From: Cytobacillus firmus
Lineage (GTDB): Bacteria > Bacillota > Bacilli > Bacillales > Cytobacillaceae
NCBI RefSeq assembly: GCF_023612095.1
Contig: NZ_CP086235.1
Span: 1,385,001-1,449,000 of the forward strand
DNA: 64,000 bases
Direction: 5' to 3'
The position numbers were made by a program, and so were the translations under genes. Each line of letters opens with the position of its first letter. The stretch's first letter is position 1. Below the pieces are notes generated by a model. The model worked only from the letters and a program-made list of their open reading frames with translations. It had not been told where the DNA came from and did no database searches. Of this stretch, positions 27,574 through 38,063 are shown piece after piece.

Positions 27574-27671
27574 AGTATAATAAACGGAAGAACATCAAGA
27601 AAATGGCGTCGATCATTTTAAGTTTCCTGAACCTAAGACGCCTGCGCTTTTCATGTAAGGGGGTTGAACAG

Positions 27672-28574
27672 ATGACATTGGATTCGCTTCTAACGAAAGC
27701 AACCCAATATGGTGAGAAAACGGTAGCCGTAGCTGCAGCGGAAGACGAAGAGGTTCTCGAAGCAGTTGCTGAAGCAATTAAGCTGAACTTAGCAAGTTTT
27801 TTATTGTTCGGGGATGAAGGGAAAATCCGGAAAATCCTGAACGGGAAGCATAGAGAAGCATCAGAAAGCCCTAAAGTTGAAGTCGTTCATACAGACTCGG
27901 CAGCGCATGCAGCGGAATTGGCAGTAAGGGCTGTGAAGGAACAGAAGGCCAATGTGCTGATGAAGGGTAATATCCCGACGGCAGGCATTTTAAAAGCTGT
28001 CTTAAATAAAGAATTTGGCTTAAGAACAGGAAATGTTTTATCGCATGTGGCTGTTTTTGAGGTCCCAGGTTTTGAGCGGTTTACAATCGTAACGGATGCA
28101 GCTATGAATATTGCACCTGATCTTAATCAAAAAGCACAAATATTGAAAAATGCAGTTCATATTGCAAGAAGCATAGGGATTGAAAATCCTCTGGCAGCTC
28201 CGATTGCTGCAGTCGAGACGGTTAATCCTGCTATGCAGGCTACTTTGGATGCTGCTGCATTAACTCTTATGAACCAAAGAGGGCAGATTAAAGATTGTAT
28301 AGTCGATGGTCCTCTGGCTCTGGACAATGCCATTTCTTTTGAAGCAGCTGAACATAAGGGAATCAAAAGCAAAGTTGCCGGACAGGCAGATATTTTATTG
28401 GTGCCGACTATAGAAGTTGGAAATGCTTTATATAAATCACTTGTCTACTTTGCAAAAGCAAAAGTAGGAGCTGTTATAGCAGGAGCAAAAGCGCCAATCG
28501 TTCTTACTTCAAGGGCTGATTCGGCTGAAAGCAAGGTTTATTCATTGGCTTTAGCGATATGCTCAGCAAAGTAA
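27672..28574 (+). CDS. ptb: Phosphate butyryltransferase
   Basis: Converts butyryl- or branched acyl-CoA plus phosphate to acyl-phosphate and CoA. Together with Buk this gives ATP and free branched acids. The product is 300 aa, of the phosphotransacetylase/phosphotransbutyrylase fold, with VLMKGNIPTAGILKAVLN and the C-terminal GAVIAGAKAPIVLTSRAD block. The ATG at 27672 follows AAGGGGG and gives the family length. The frame continues upstream to 27603, but that would begin at the sigma-54 transcription start. First gene of the operon. Confidence 0.94.
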   Translation: MTLDSLLTKATQYGEKTVAVAAAEDEEVLEAVAEAIKLNLASFLLFGDEGKIRKILNGKHREASESPKVEVVHTDSAAHAAELAVRAVKEQKANVLMKGNIPTAGILKAVLNKEFGLRTGNVLSHVAVFEVPGFERFTIVTDAAMNIAPDLNQKAQILKNAVHIARSIGIENPLAAPIAAVETVNPAMQATLDAAALTLMNQRGQIKDCIVDGPLALDNAISFEAAEHKGIKSKVAGQADILLVPTIEVGNALYKSLVYFAKAKVGAVIAGAKAPIVLTSRADSAESKVYSLALAICSAK

Positions 28575-28655
28575 TTCGCTGATAATAAAGCATTAAAATA
28601 AAAAATATTAATCAAACTAACATAAATTTTTTATAATCCGGGGAGGAAACAGAAC

Positions 28656-29750
28656 ATGGAAATCTTCAAATACTTAGAAACTTATGATTACGAACAAGTG
28701 GTGTTTTGCCAGGACAAACAATCAGGCCTAAAAGCTATTATTGCTATTCATGACACTACTTTAGGTCCTGCGCTTGGCGGTACACGCATGTGGACTTATG
28801 AATCTGAAGATGCAGCTATTGAGGATGCTTTGCGCCTTGCACGCGGCATGACTTATAAGAATGCTGCAGCAGGCTTAAACCTTGGCGGCGGTAAAACAGT
28901 TATTATCGGCGATCCGCGCAAAGACAAAAACGAAGAGATGTTCCGTGCTTTCGGACGTTACATCCAAGGATTAAATGGACGCTATATTACTGCAGAGGAC
29001 GTAGGCACAACTGTAGCTGATATGGATCTGATCCATGAGGAAACAGATTATGTAACAGGTATTTCACCTGCCTTTGGTTCTTCGGGCAACCCTTCACCAG
29101 TTACAGCTTATGGCGTATACAGAGGAATGAAGGCAGCAGCAAAGGCTGCATTCGGAACTGACTCTTTAGAAGGCAAAACAATTGCCGTTCAGGGTGTTGG
29201 AAACGTAGCGTTCAATCTTTGCCGTCATCTGCATGAAGAAGGTGCACAGCTAATTGTAACAGATATTAATAAAGAAGCAGTTCAGCGTGCGGTTGAAGAG
29301 TTCGGGGCTAAAGCAGTTGAACCAAATGAAATTTATGGTGTTGAATGTGATATTTATGCACCATGTGCTTTAGGTGCAACAGTTAATGATGATACAATTC
29401 CACAGCTGAAAGCAAAAGTAATTGCCGGAGCTGCCAACAATCAGCTTAAAGAAACCCGCCATGGTGATTTAATCCATGAGATGGGCATTGTTTATGCACC
29501 TGATTATGTAATTAATGCAGGCGGAGTTATCAATGTTGCAGATGAGCTGTACGGATACAACCGTGAACGTGCAATGAAAAAAGTTGAAACTGTATACAAT
29601 AATATTGAAAAAGTTATTGATATTGCTAAAAGGGATGGAATTCCGACATATAAAGCGGCTGACCGCATGGTTGAGGAAAGAATCGAAAGAATGCGTAATT
29701 CGCGCGGACAATTCCTCCAAAACGGCCATCATATCCTGAGCCGCAGATAG
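28656..29750 (+). CDS. bcd: Leucine dehydrogenase
   Basis: NAD-dependent oxidative deamination of leucine, valine and isoleucine to the 2-oxo acids used by the Bkd complex. At 364 aa it has the Glu/Leu/Phe/Val dehydrogenase signature [17 protein letters not shown] with the catalytic lysines and the Rossmann segment [16 protein letters not shown]. The ATG follows GGGGAGG. It lies 81 bases after ptb. Confidence 0.97.
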   Translation: MEIFKYLETYDYEQVVFCQDKQSGLKAIIAIHDTTLGPALGGTRMWTYESEDAAIEDALRLARGMTYKNAAAGLNLGGGKTVIIGDPRKDKNEEMFRAFGRYIQGLNGRYITAEDVGTTVADMDLIHEETDYVTGISPAFGSSGNPSPVTAYGVYRGMKAAAKAAFGTDSLEGKTIAVQGVGNVAFNLCRHLHEEGAQLIVTDINKEAVQRAVEEFGAKAVEPNEIYGVECDIYAPCALGATVNDDTIPQLKAKVIAGAANNQLKETRHGDLIHEMGIVYAPDYVINAGGVINVADELYGYNRERAMKKVETVYNNIEKVIDIAKRDGIPTYKAADRMVEERIERMRNSRGQFLQNGHHILSRR

Positions 29751-29790
29751 TTTTTAGGAGGAAGAGGAATTTAGCCTGTTTTCCTGAAAT

Positions 29791-29824
29791 GCAAAGCGCT
29801 GAATTATGAATTCAGCGTCTTTGC
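29791..29824 (+). other. Strong hairpin between bcd and buk
   Basis: CGCTGAATT/AATTCAGCG around a three-base loop, extended by GCAAAG/CTTTGC across one bulged T. Only CCTTT follows, so it may attenuate rather than fully terminate, or protect the ptb-bcd message. It sits in a 174-base gap inside the operon. Confidence 0.55.
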
Positions 29825-29924
29825 CTTTAAAAGCATAGTAGAAAAAATGCAGCGGCAGATAAAGTACCCTGAGTAAGAGTATGCTTTTACAAGGGAGATT
29901 TCCGCTCTTTATGGAGGTTTAAAC

Positions 29925-31034
29925 GTGCTAGAACAAGAACATCGAATTCTCGTCATCAATCCGGGATCCACTTCAACTAAGATTGGAGTTTTCGATAATG
30001 AGATCTCTGTCCTGGAGAAGACATTACGCCATGATGCAGATGTCATTAACTCTTATGAAAGTATTATCGATCAGTATGAATTCCGCAAGCAGACCATTTT
30101 AGAGACGCTGGATCATGAAGGAATCAATATTTCCAAATTAAGTGCAGTGTGCGGACGCGGCGGGCTGCTTCGCCCAATTGAAGGAGGCACGTATTCTGTT
30201 AATGATGCTATGCTTGGGGATCTTCGTGCCGGTTTTGCTGGTCAGCATGCTTCTAACCTTGGCGGAATCCTGGCATATGAGATTGCTTCGGGTTTAAATA
30301 TTCCATCGTTCATTGTTGATCCGGTTGTGGTTGATGAACTGGACCCAATTGCCCGTATTTCAGGCTTTTCAATGATAGAAAGAAAAAGTATTTTCCATGC
30401 TTTGAATCAGAAAGCTGTTGCAAGGAGAGTGGCAAAGGAGCTCGGCAAAAAGTATGAGGAGCTTAACCTGATCGTCACACATATGGGCGGAGGTATTACT
30501 GTTGGCGCTCATAAAAAAGGCAGAGTAGTGGATGTCAATAACGGACTTCATGGAGACGGGCCGTTCAGTCCGGAACGGGCAGGTACAGTACCTGCCGGTG
30601 ATCTGGTTGGACTTTGCTACTCCGGCAGCTTTTATCGTGAAGAAGTGATGAAGAAGCTTGTGGGACAAGGCGGTCTCGTTGGTTACCTGGGAACAAATGA
30701 TGCCGTAAAGGTTGAAAAGATGATTGAAAACGGAGATGAGAAAGCAAAGCTTGTCTACTCCGCAATGGCTTATCAGGTGGCTAAGGAGATCGGTTCTGCC
30801 AGTGCAGTGCTTGGCGGAAAGATTGATGCCATTATCCTTACAGGAGGTCTTGCCTATGGCAAGGGCTTTGTAAAAGAAATCAGTGAGCGGATTAACTGGA
30901 TAGCAGATGTCATCGTCCAGCCTGGTGAAAATGAGCTTCAGGCACTGGCGGAAGGTGCACTTCGCGTCCTGCGCGGTGAAGAGACTGAAAAAGAATATCC
31001 CGGAAAAACAGCTGGGAAAGCAGCATTGAAATAG
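29925..31034 (+). CDS. buk: Butyrate kinase
   Basis: Forms ATP and (branched) butyrate from acyl-phosphate made by Ptb. At 369 aa it is of the ASKHA acetate/butyrate kinase family: [12 protein letters not shown] phosphate loop at residues 11-22, [18 protein letters not shown], and the C-terminal [10 protein letters not shown] adenosine motif. The start is GTG at 29925 after GGAGG. lpdV follows after 14 bases. Confidence 0.96.
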   Translation: MLEQEHRILVINPGSTSTKIGVFDNEISVLEKTLRHDADVINSYESIIDQYEFRKQTILETLDHEGINISKLSAVCGRGGLLRPIEGGTYSVNDAMLGDLRAGFAGQHASNLGGILAYEIASGLNIPSFIVDPVVVDELDPIARISGFSMIERKSIFHALNQKAVARRVAKELGKKYEELNLIVTHMGGGITVGAHKKGRVVDVNNGLHGDGPFSPERAGTVPAGDLVGLCYSGSFYREEVMKKLVGQGGLVGYLGTNDAVKVEKMIENGDEKAKLVYSAMAYQVAKEIGSASAVLGGKIDAIILTGGLAYGKGFVKEISERINWIADVIVQPGENELQALAEGALRVLRGEETEKEYPGKTAGKAALK

Positions 31035-31048
31035 AAGGGGGAAGCAAC

Positions 31049-32470
31049 TTGGCACAGGAATATGATTTGGTGATTTTAGGCGGAGGCACAGGCGGTTATG
31101 TAGCAGCCATCCGTGCTTCACAGCTTGGTTTAAAAACGGCAATCGTTGAAAAAGGAAAACTTGGAGGGACTTGCCTTCATAAAGGCTGCATACCAAGCAA
31201 GGCGTTATTAAGAAGTGCTGAAGTGTTTGCAACTGCAAAGCACAGTGAAGATTTTGGCGTAATGACAAGTGATGTATCAATCAATTTTGGTAAGGTACAG
31301 GAACGAAAAAACAAAATCGTTGATCAGCTTCATAAAGGTGTTCAGCATTTGATGAAGCAAGGCAAGATTGATGTTTTTGAAGGCACAGGCCGAATTCTTG
31401 GACCTTCTATTTTCTCTCCAATGCCAGGGACAATTTCTGTTGAAATGAACAATGGGGACGAAAATGAAATGCTGATCCCTAAAAATGTTATTGTAGCAAC
31501 TGGATCTCGCCCCCGCACCCTTCCAGGATTGGACATTGATGGAAAACTGGTCATGACTTCGGATGAAGCTTTAGCTTTGGAAGAAGTGCCAAGCTCCATT
31601 ATCATTGTTGGCGGCGGAGTCATCGGCATCGAATGGGCTTCGATGTTATCAGACTTTGGTGCTGATGTAACAGTAATTGAATATGCTGACCGCATTATTC
31701 CTACAGAAGACAAAGAAATTTCAAAAGAAATGCAGCGCCTTATGAAGAAAAAAGGAGTCAAAATTGTTACTGGAGCAAAGGTTCTTCCTGAAACCCTTCA
31801 GAAAGGTGAAGGAGTAACGATTTCAGCTGAAGTAAAAGGTTCCCAAAAGGAATTTACCGCTGAGAAATTGCTTGTTTCAGTGGGCCGTCAGGCAAATACA
31901 GAAGGCATTGGCATTGAAAATACGGATATTCAAATTGAAAAAGGATTTATTGCCGCAAATGAATACTTCCAGACAAAGGAATCTCATATCTATGCGATTG
32001 GCGATGTCATTGGCGGACTTCAGCTGGCACATGTTGCTTCTCATGAGGGAATTGTTGCAGTGGAGCATATTGCAGGCCAGGATCCTTCTCCAATTGACTA
32101 CAGCCTGGTTTCTAAATGCATTTACAGTTCACCGGAAGCAGCAAGTGTAGGATTAACAGAGGATGAAGCAAAGGAAAAAGGCCATAATGTGAAAACTGGC
32201 AAATTCTCATTCCGTGCAATCGGAAAGGCGCTTGTATTTGGCGAATCCGACGGGTTTGTAAAAATTGTGGCAGATCAAGATTCCGATGATATTCTTGGTG
32301 TCCATATGATCGGCCCTCACGTAACAGATATGATTTCAGAAGCAGGCCTTGCACGCGTTCTTGATGCAACTCCATGGGAAGTAGCACATACTATCCACCC
32401 GCATCCGACGCTATCTGAAGCAATAGGTGAAGCTGCCCTTGCTGTAGATGGGAAAGCAATCCACGGATAA
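31049..32470 (+). CDS. lpdV: Dihydrolipoyl dehydrogenase (E3) of the Bkd complex
   Basis: FAD enzyme that reoxidises the lipoamide of the E2 subunit, passing electrons to NAD. At 473 aa: N-terminal FAD loop GGGTGGYVAAIRASQLG, redox disulfide GGTCLHKGCIPSK, NAD loop IIIVGGGVIGIEWASML, and C-terminal HPHPTLSEA with the catalytic His-Glu pair. The start is TTG at 31049 after AAGGGGG. Placement between buk and bkdAA matches the B. subtilis bkd operon. Confidence 0.96.
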   Translation: MAQEYDLVILGGGTGGYVAAIRASQLGLKTAIVEKGKLGGTCLHKGCIPSKALLRSAEVFATAKHSEDFGVMTSDVSINFGKVQERKNKIVDQLHKGVQHLMKQGKIDVFEGTGRILGPSIFSPMPGTISVEMNNGDENEMLIPKNVIVATGSRPRTLPGLDIDGKLVMTSDEALALEEVPSSIIIVGGGVIGIEWASMLSDFGADVTVIEYADRIIPTEDKEISKEMQRLMKKKGVKIVTGAKVLPETLQKGEGVTISAEVKGSQKEFTAEKLLVSVGRQANTEGIGIENTDIQIEKGFIAANEYFQTKESHIYAIGDVIGGLQLAHVASHEGIVAVEHIAGQDPSPIDYSLVSKCIYSSPEAASVGLTEDEAKEKGHNVKTGKFSFRAIGKALVFGESDGFVKIVADQDSDDILGVHMIGPHVTDMISEAGLARVLDATPWEVAHTIHPHPTLSEAIGEAALAVDGKAIHG

Positions 32471-32548
32471 AGATTCGATTAAATAAAATAAGTCCAAGTC
32501 TCCAATTGGAGACGGGGCTGATACATATTAGCTTAGGAGGTTGTATAA

Positions 32549-33544
32549 ATGGCTGAAAACCGTCATAAAGATTTAGGTTTAAGTGATGAGAAAGTTCTTG
32601 AAATGTATGAGACGATGCTGTTAGCCCGCCGTCTTGATGAGCGCATGTGGCTTTTGAACCGTGCTGGAAAAATCCCATTTGTTATTTCATGCCAGGGGCA
32701 GGAAGCTGCGCAGGTAGGTGCCGCGTTTGCTCTTGATCGCGAGAAAGATTATGTTCTTCCATATTATCGTGACATGGGTGTTGTTTTAACATTTGGCATG
32801 ACCGCAAGGGAATTAATGCTGTCAGGGTTTGCTAAAGCGGAAGATCCAAACTCAGGCGGACGCCAAATGCCTGGACACTTCGGCCAAAAGAAAAACCGAA
32901 TCGTGACAGGGTCTTCTCCTGTTACTACACAGGTGCCTCATGCTGTTGGTGTCGCCCTCGGCGGAAAGCTTGAAGGGAAGGACCTGGTTACTTTTGTAAC
33001 ATTCGGTGAAGGCTCTTCTAACCAGGGAGATTTCCATGAAGGTGCGAACTTTGCAGGTGTTCATAAACTTCCTGTTATCTTTATGTGTGAAAATAATAAA
33101 TATGCAATCTCTGTTCCGATTGAAAAGCAGCTTGCTTGCGAAAATGTGTCTGACAGAGCTATTGGCTATGGTATGCCAGGTATAACAGTTGACGGAAACG
33201 ATCCGCTTGAAGTTTATAAAGCTGTGAAAGAAGCAGCAGACAGAGGCCGCCGCGGAGAAGGTCCGACATTAGTCGAAACCGTTTCATACCGTTTAACACC
33301 ACACTCATCTGATGATGATGACCGAAGCTACCGTGCTCCTGATGAAGTGGCTGAAGCAAAAACAAAAGATCCGATTATTACTTTTGGCGCCTATCTGAAA
33401 GAAAATGGCGTTATGGACGATGCGATTGAAAAGGAAATCAATGACCGGGTTATGAAACTGGTAAACGAAGCAACTGATTATGCTGAAAACGCTCCATATG
33501 CAGAAGCGGAATCTGCTTTAAAGCATGTATATGCTGAACAGTAA
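32549..33544 (+). CDS. bkdAA: Branched-chain 2-oxoacid dehydrogenase E1 alpha
   Basis: Alpha subunit of the thiamine-diphosphate decarboxylase of the Bkd complex, 331 aa. The TPP-binding region runs from GEGSSNQGDFHEG to CENNKYAISVP, and the phosphorylation-loop-like segment YRLTPHSSDDDDRSYR is present. The ATG follows TAGGAGG. A perfect 16-base palindrome (32498-32513) lies between lpdV and this gene. bkdAB starts 11 bases after the stop. Confidence 0.96.
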   Translation: MAENRHKDLGLSDEKVLEMYETMLLARRLDERMWLLNRAGKIPFVISCQGQEAAQVGAAFALDREKDYVLPYYRDMGVVLTFGMTARELMLSGFAKAEDPNSGGRQMPGHFGQKKNRIVTGSSPVTTQVPHAVGVALGGKLEGKDLVTFVTFGEGSSNQGDFHEGANFAGVHKLPVIFMCENNKYAISVPIEKQLACENVSDRAIGYGMPGITVDGNDPLEVYKAVKEAADRGRRGEGPTLVETVSYRLTPHSSDDDDRSYRAPDEVAEAKTKDPIITFGAYLKENGVMDDAIEKEINDRVMKLVNEATDYAENAPYAEAESALKHVYAEQ

Positions 33545-33555
33545 GGGGAGAGAAT

Positions 33556-34539
33556 ATGGCTGTAATTTCTTATATCGATGCGGTGACTATGGCAATCCGC
33601 GAGGAAATGGAAAGAGATCCAAAGGTATTTGTTTTAGGTGAAGACGTAGGTAAAAAAGGTGGCGTATTTAAAGCGACACAAGGACTATATGACAAATTTG
33701 GCGAAGACCGCGTAATTGATACTCCTCTTGCTGAATCAGCGATTGCAGGGGTTGGAATCGGTGCAGCAATGTATGGAATGCGTCCAATTGCAGAAATGCA
33801 ATTTGCCGACTTCATTATGCCGGCTGTTAACCAGATTATTTCAGAAGCGGCACGCATCCGCTATCGTTCAAATAATGACTGGAGCTGTCCGATTGTAGTA
33901 CGTGCACCATATGGCGGCGGTGTTCATGGAGCACTTTATCATTCCCAGTCTGTCGAAGCTGTATTTGCGAATCAGCCGGGACTTAAGATTGTTATGCCTT
34001 CTACCCCTTATGATGTTAAGGGTTTATTGAAAGCAGCAATCCGTGATGAGGATCCGGTGCTGTTTTTTGAACATAAGCGCGCATATCGCCTGATCAAAGG
34101 TGAGGTTCCTGATGATGATTATGTGCTGCCAATCGGAAAAGCAGATGTAAAACGCGAAGGTGAAGATATCACGGTCATCACTTATGGCCTATGCGTCCAT
34201 TTTGCTCTTCAGGCTGCAGAAAGACTTGCTAAAGATGGCATTTCAGCGCACATCCTGGATTTAAGAACGGTTTATCCGTTAGATAAAGAAGCAATTATTG
34301 AAGCTGCTTCTAAAACAGGAAAAGTGCTTCTTCTTACTGAGGATAATAAAGAAGGCAGTATCATGGGCGAAGTTGCTGCGATTATTGCAGAGAACTGCCT
34401 GTTTGAGCTGGATGCACCGATCAAACGCCTTGCCGGTCCTGATGTGCCAGCAATGCCTTACGCTCCAACTATGGAGAAATACTTTATGGTTAACCCTGAT
34501 AAAGTAGAAAGAGCAATGCGTGAATTGGCTGAATTTTAA
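33556..34539 (+). CDS. bkdAB: Branched-chain 2-oxoacid dehydrogenase E1 beta
   Basis: Beta subunit of E1, 327 aa, full length: a transketolase pyrimidine-binding domain with VFVLGEDVGKKGGVFKAT and TPLAESAIAGVGIGAA, and a C-terminal transketolase domain with LDLRTVYPLDKE. It forms the alpha2-beta2 E1 with BkdAA and feeds acyl groups to the BkdB lipoyl domain. The ATG follows GGGGAGA. Confidence 0.96.
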   Translation: MAVISYIDAVTMAIREEMERDPKVFVLGEDVGKKGGVFKATQGLYDKFGEDRVIDTPLAESAIAGVGIGAAMYGMRPIAEMQFADFIMPAVNQIISEAARIRYRSNNDWSCPIVVRAPYGGGVHGALYHSQSVEAVFANQPGLKIVMPSTPYDVKGLLKAAIRDEDPVLFFEHKRAYRLIKGEVPDDDYVLPIGKADVKREGEDITVITYGLCVHFALQAAERLAKDGISAHILDLRTVYPLDKEAIIEAASKTGKVLLLTEDNKEGSIMGEVAAIIAENCLFELDAPIKRLAGPDVPAMPYAPTMEKYFMVNPDKVERAMRELAEF

Positions 34540-34623
34540 TAACAACATCTTAGTTAATAAAAATGGAAAGCTCGCAGAGGGTGCGGCTCTCAGGCTGGAC
34601 TCCATTCCGGATCAGCTGCACCT

Positions 34624-34651
34624 GCTGCATGACCCGCAAATTGCGGGCAGC
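34624..34651 (+). other. Hairpin in the bkdB leader
   Basis: CCCGCAA/TTGCGGG around a single A, extended by GCTG/CAGC across a bulge, ends five bases before the AAGGAGG ribosome binding site of bkdB. It lies in a 130-base gap that is richer in G+C than its surroundings. Confidence 0.5.
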
Positions 34652-34669
34652 TAGAAGGAGGTTACTCAG

Positions 34670-36001
34670 GTGGCTATTGAACAAATTAAAATGCCCCAGC
34701 TTGGGGAAAGTGTTACTGAAGGGACAATCAGCAAATGGCTGGTTTCCGTTGGTGATAAAGTAAATAAATATGATCCGCTTGCTGAAGTAATGACTGACAA
34801 AGTAAACGCGGAAGTACCGTCCTCTTTCACTGGTGTAATCAAAGAATTGATTGCAGAAGAAGGCGAAACGTATGAAGTGGGCCAGGTGATTTTGACAATC
34901 GAAACCGAAGGCGGCGGGGAAGCTGCTCAAGATGCGCCAGCAGAGACAAAAGGAGAGGATAAGACTCCGGCTGCACCTTCAGCCTCAGCGCCTTCTGCAC
35001 CAGCGGCACCTGTTAAAGCAGCGGATGCTCCAAAAGGAGTCCGTTATTCACCTGCAGTCTTAAGGCTTTCTCAAGAGCATGGAATCGATTTGAACCAGGT
35101 GACAGGTACTGGCGGCGGCGGACGCATCACCCGTAAAGATCTTATGAAAATCATTGAGTCCGGAGATATTCCGACAGCTGCAGCAGCTGCGGCTGCACCG
35201 GAAAAGACAGAAGCGCCAGCACAGGAAGCTGCATCTGCACCTTCCCAGCCTGCAGCATCCAAACAGGCGGCGCCAGCACCTAATGTACCGGTAATGCCAG
35301 GTGATGTTGAAATCCCTGTTACCGGAGTGCGTAAGGCGATTGCTGCCAATATGCTCCGCAGCAAACATGAAGCACCTCATGCCTGGACAATGATGGAAGT
35401 GGATGTTACGAATCTTGTTGAGTACCGCAACAGCATTAAAGGGGAGTTCAAGCAAAAAGAGGGCTTTAACCTTACATTCTTTGCTTTCTTCGTAAAAGCA
35501 GTTGCACAGGCCCTTAAGGAATTCCCGCAGATTAATTCCATGTGGGCAGGAGATAAGATCATCCAGAAGAAGGATATCAATATTTCCATTGCAGTAGCAA
35601 CAGATGACGCGTTATTCGTTCCGGTCATCAAAGCGGCGGATGAAAAGACGATTAAAGGTATTGGCCGTGAAATTAATGATCTTGCCTTAAAAGTGCGTAC
35701 AGGAAAACTGACTTCTGCTGAAATGCAGGGTGGAACTTTCACTGTAAATAATACCGGATCATTCGGTTCCGTACAGTCCATGGGCATTATCAATTATCCG
35801 CAGGCGGCAATTCTTCAGGTTGAATCCATTGTGAAACGTCCTGTTGTCATGAACAATGGCATGATTGCTGTCCGTGATATGGTTAACCTTTGTATGTCAC
35901 TTGATCACCGTGTGCTTGACGGCCTGGTATGCGGACGCTTCCTGCAGCGCGTGAAGGAAATTCTGGAGAACACATCTAAAGAAAATACATCTATTTATTA
36001 A
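34670..36001 (+). CDS. bkdB: Branched-chain 2-oxoacid dehydrogenase E2 (dihydrolipoyl acyltransferase)
   Basis: Core of the Bkd complex, 443 aa. The lipoyl domain is residues 1-78 with the lipoylated lysine in VMTDKVNAE. An Ala/Pro-rich linker leads to a peripheral subunit-binding domain (VRYSPAVLRLSQEHGIDLNQ), a second long Ala/Pro linker follows, and the C-terminal acyltransferase domain ends with SLDHRVLDG. The start is GTG at 34670 after AAGGAGG. It is the last gene of the operon, with a terminator 11 bases after the stop. Confidence 0.96.
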   Translation: MAIEQIKMPQLGESVTEGTISKWLVSVGDKVNKYDPLAEVMTDKVNAEVPSSFTGVIKELIAEEGETYEVGQVILTIETEGGGEAAQDAPAETKGEDKTPAAPSASAPSAPAAPVKAADAPKGVRYSPAVLRLSQEHGIDLNQVTGTGGGGRITRKDLMKIIESGDIPTAAAAAAAPEKTEAPAQEAASAPSQPAASKQAAPAPNVPVMPGDVEIPVTGVRKAIAANMLRSKHEAPHAWTMMEVDVTNLVEYRNSIKGEFKQKEGFNLTFFAFFVKAVAQALKEFPQINSMWAGDKIIQKKDINISIAVATDDALFVPVIKAADEKTIKGIGREINDLALKVRTGKLTSAEMQGGTFTVNNTGSFGSVQSMGIINYPQAAILQVESIVKRPVVMNNGMIAVRDMVNLCMSLDHRVLDGLVCGRFLQRVKEILENTSKENTSIY

Positions 36002-36012
36002 TAAGTAAAATG

Positions 36013-36044
36013 ACCGCTGCCCTGCTTTGGGACAGCGGTTTCTT
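36013..36044 (+). terminator. Terminator of the bkd operon
   Basis: ACCGCTG CCC pairs with GGG A CAGCGGT around a TGCTTT loop and is followed by TTTCTT. Confidence 0.75.
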
Positions 36045-36158
36045 ATTGTTCATTGCTTGTTTCTTCTTTGTATACTAAAATAGATGTATGGAGAATTTAG
36101 AATTTTATTATAATTTTCTTGCGGCATTGTTTCTTAATAGAAACGGGTCCGCTGCCGC

Positions 36159-38063
36159 ATGAGGGGAGGGAACGCTGTCAGCAACAAGGACAGCCTAATT
36201 ATGTCATTAAAGAAAATGATTAAAGAAAAATTCCCGCAGCAGACTAATGAGTACTGGGAGCAAAGTGCAGAAAAAGCTCTTAAAGGGAAATCCTTAGAAA
36301 CATTATCACGAAATACATATGAAAACATAAAATTGAAACCGCTTTATTCCAGAGAAGACCTGAACGAAAACCCTTTAACTCAGTATCCTGGCGCAGAAGA
36401 CTTCAGAAGGGGTTCATATGCTTCCGGATACCTGGGAGAAGAATGGAGGGTTGCACAGAAAGTTAGTGCCTCAGCTTCTGAAGAGCTGGCAGAAAAACTC
36501 CTTGCTGCTGTTGCGAAGGGGCAGACAGCGCTGGCTTTCCAGCCGGAACAGTTAACAAATCCAGAGAAGATCAGCATCGCTGTAGGAGAACTTTATAAAA
36601 AATATCCTTTCAGTGTGGATGCCGGCCAAAGTCACCGTCAATTAATAGAAGAACTTTCGAGATTAAATGAAAGCGAAAAAATCACAGGATATATTGCTGC
36701 AGACCCGCTTGCGTTTGCTGCTGCAGCCAAAATGAACGATCGCTCAATCGATGAGCTATATGAAAATTTGAATGAAACGGCCAATGCGGCAGCTGAACAT
36801 ATGCCAAGCCTCAAAACCATCATGGTAAATACGGCTGTTTATCATAATGGAGGCGCGAATGCCGTCCAGGAACTTGCTTTTGCACTGGCAGCAGGAGTAA
36901 ACCACCTGCAGTATTTTCTTGGAAAAGGCAAAAAAATTGAAGAAATTCTATCCAAAATGCTATTCAAATTTTCTGTTGGCTCAAACTTTTTTATGGAGAT
37001 TGCCAAGCTTCGTGCGGCAAAGGTTATATGGGGCAAAGTTGCAGAAGCATATGGAGCTGAGAGAGACAGTAAAAAAATGGTCATTTCAGCAGAAACGTCC
37101 TCATTTACTAAGTCTGCTTATGATTCTTATGTTAATGTGCTGAGAGCAGGGAATGAAGCATTTGCAGCAGTATTGGGAGGAGTCCAATACCTGCATGTCA
37201 GTCCGTATAATGAACCGGAAGGAGCACCCTCTCAACTTTCAGACAGAATTGCCCGAAACACCCAGCTCATTCTAATGGAAGAGGCGCATCTGCTGAAGGT
37301 CTCTGACCCGGCGGGCGGCTCCTGGTATGTGGAGCATCTGACGAATGAACTGATTGATAAAGCCTGGGAACTTTTCCTTGAGATAGAAGAGCTTGGAGGA
37401 ATGGCTGAAGCCCTACAGACAGGGTGGGTTCAAAATCAGATTTCCCAAGTTCATGAGAAGAAGAGGAAAGATGTTCATACAAGAAAACAAAGTATCATTG
37501 GAACAAATATTTATGCTAACCCTGATGAAAAGCCGCTTCAAATAGTGGCCGAAACCATAGAAAACAGCAAGGGTGATATCAAGCCAATTCCGCAGGTTCG
37601 GCTTTCAGAGTCCTTCGAAAGTTTGCGGAATTTATCGGAAAGATTAAAGGAAAAGGGAATACATCCTCAAGCAGGGCTAATCTGTCTGGGAGAATTGAAG
37701 AATCATAAGGCCCGTGCTGATTTTATTGCAGGCTTCCTGGCACCCGGAGGGGTTGAGGCAGTCAGAAGCGGCTCTGTAGAGAACCTTGAAGATGCTAAAG
37801 CATTTATCCAAGAAACAAACTGCAGGCATTATTTTATTTGCGGTTCAAACGACCAATATGACAGCATGGCTGTTCCTTTAGTTAAACAACTGAAAGAAGC
37901 TTTCCCGTCAGCTGCAATCTATTTAGCCGGCCTTCCTGAAGAGAGGAAAAGGGACGAATTTAAAGGTGCTGGAATCAGCGGATACATTCACGTGAAAAGC
38001 GATTGCTATGAAACTCTCTTGACTATGCTGAACGAGATGGAGGTGGCAAACAGTGGCCAATAA
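36159..38063 (+). CDS. mutA: Methylmalonyl-CoA mutase small (beta) subunit
   Basis: Non-catalytic partner of MutB in the adenosylcobalamin-dependent isomerisation of methylmalonyl-CoA and succinyl-CoA. About 634 aa, with a TIM-barrel domain ([46 protein letters not shown]) and a C-terminal flavodoxin-like domain that lacks the cobalamin motif DxHxxG, reading [11 protein letters not shown] instead, as expected for this subunit. The start is uncertain. The ATG at 36159 has no ribosome binding site. An in-frame ATG at 36201 has a weak AAGGA, and the best site, GGGGAGGG, is followed at ideal spacing by GTC. It overlaps mutB by 11 bases. Confidence 0.92.
   Translation: MRGGNAVSNKDSLIMSLKKMIKEKFPQQTNEYWEQSAEKALKGKSLETLSRNTYENIKLKPLYSREDLNENPLTQYPGAEDFRRGSYASGYLGEEWRVAQKVSASASEELAEKLLAAVAKGQTALAFQPEQLTNPEKISIAVGELYKKYPFSVDAGQSHRQLIEELSRLNESEKITGYIAADPLAFAAAAKMNDRSIDELYENLNETANAAAEHMPSLKTIMVNTAVYHNGGANAVQELAFALAAGVNHLQYFLGKGKKIEEILSKMLFKFSVGSNFFMEIAKLRAAKVIWGKVAEAYGAERDSKKMVISAETSSFTKSAYDSYVNVLRAGNEAFAAVLGGVQYLHVSPYNEPEGAPSQLSDRIARNTQLILMEEAHLLKVSDPAGGSWYVEHLTNELIDKAWELFLEIEELGGMAEALQTGWVQNQISQVHEKKRKDVHTRKQSIIGTNIYANPDEKPLQIVAETIENSKGDIKPIPQVRLSESFESLRNLSERLKEKGIHPQAGLICLGELKNHKARADFIAGFLAPGGVEAVRSGSVENLEDAKAFIQETNCRHYFICGSNDQYDSMAVPLVKQLKEAFPSAAIYLAGLPEERKRDEFKGAGISGYIHVKSDCYETLLTMLNEMEVANSGQ

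Noticed and set aside
30369..31280. 303-codon open frame antisense to buk and lpdV
   Set aside because: It spans two real genes with clear catalytic motifs, and its product is a Cys/Leu/Phe-rich shadow with no family resemblance.
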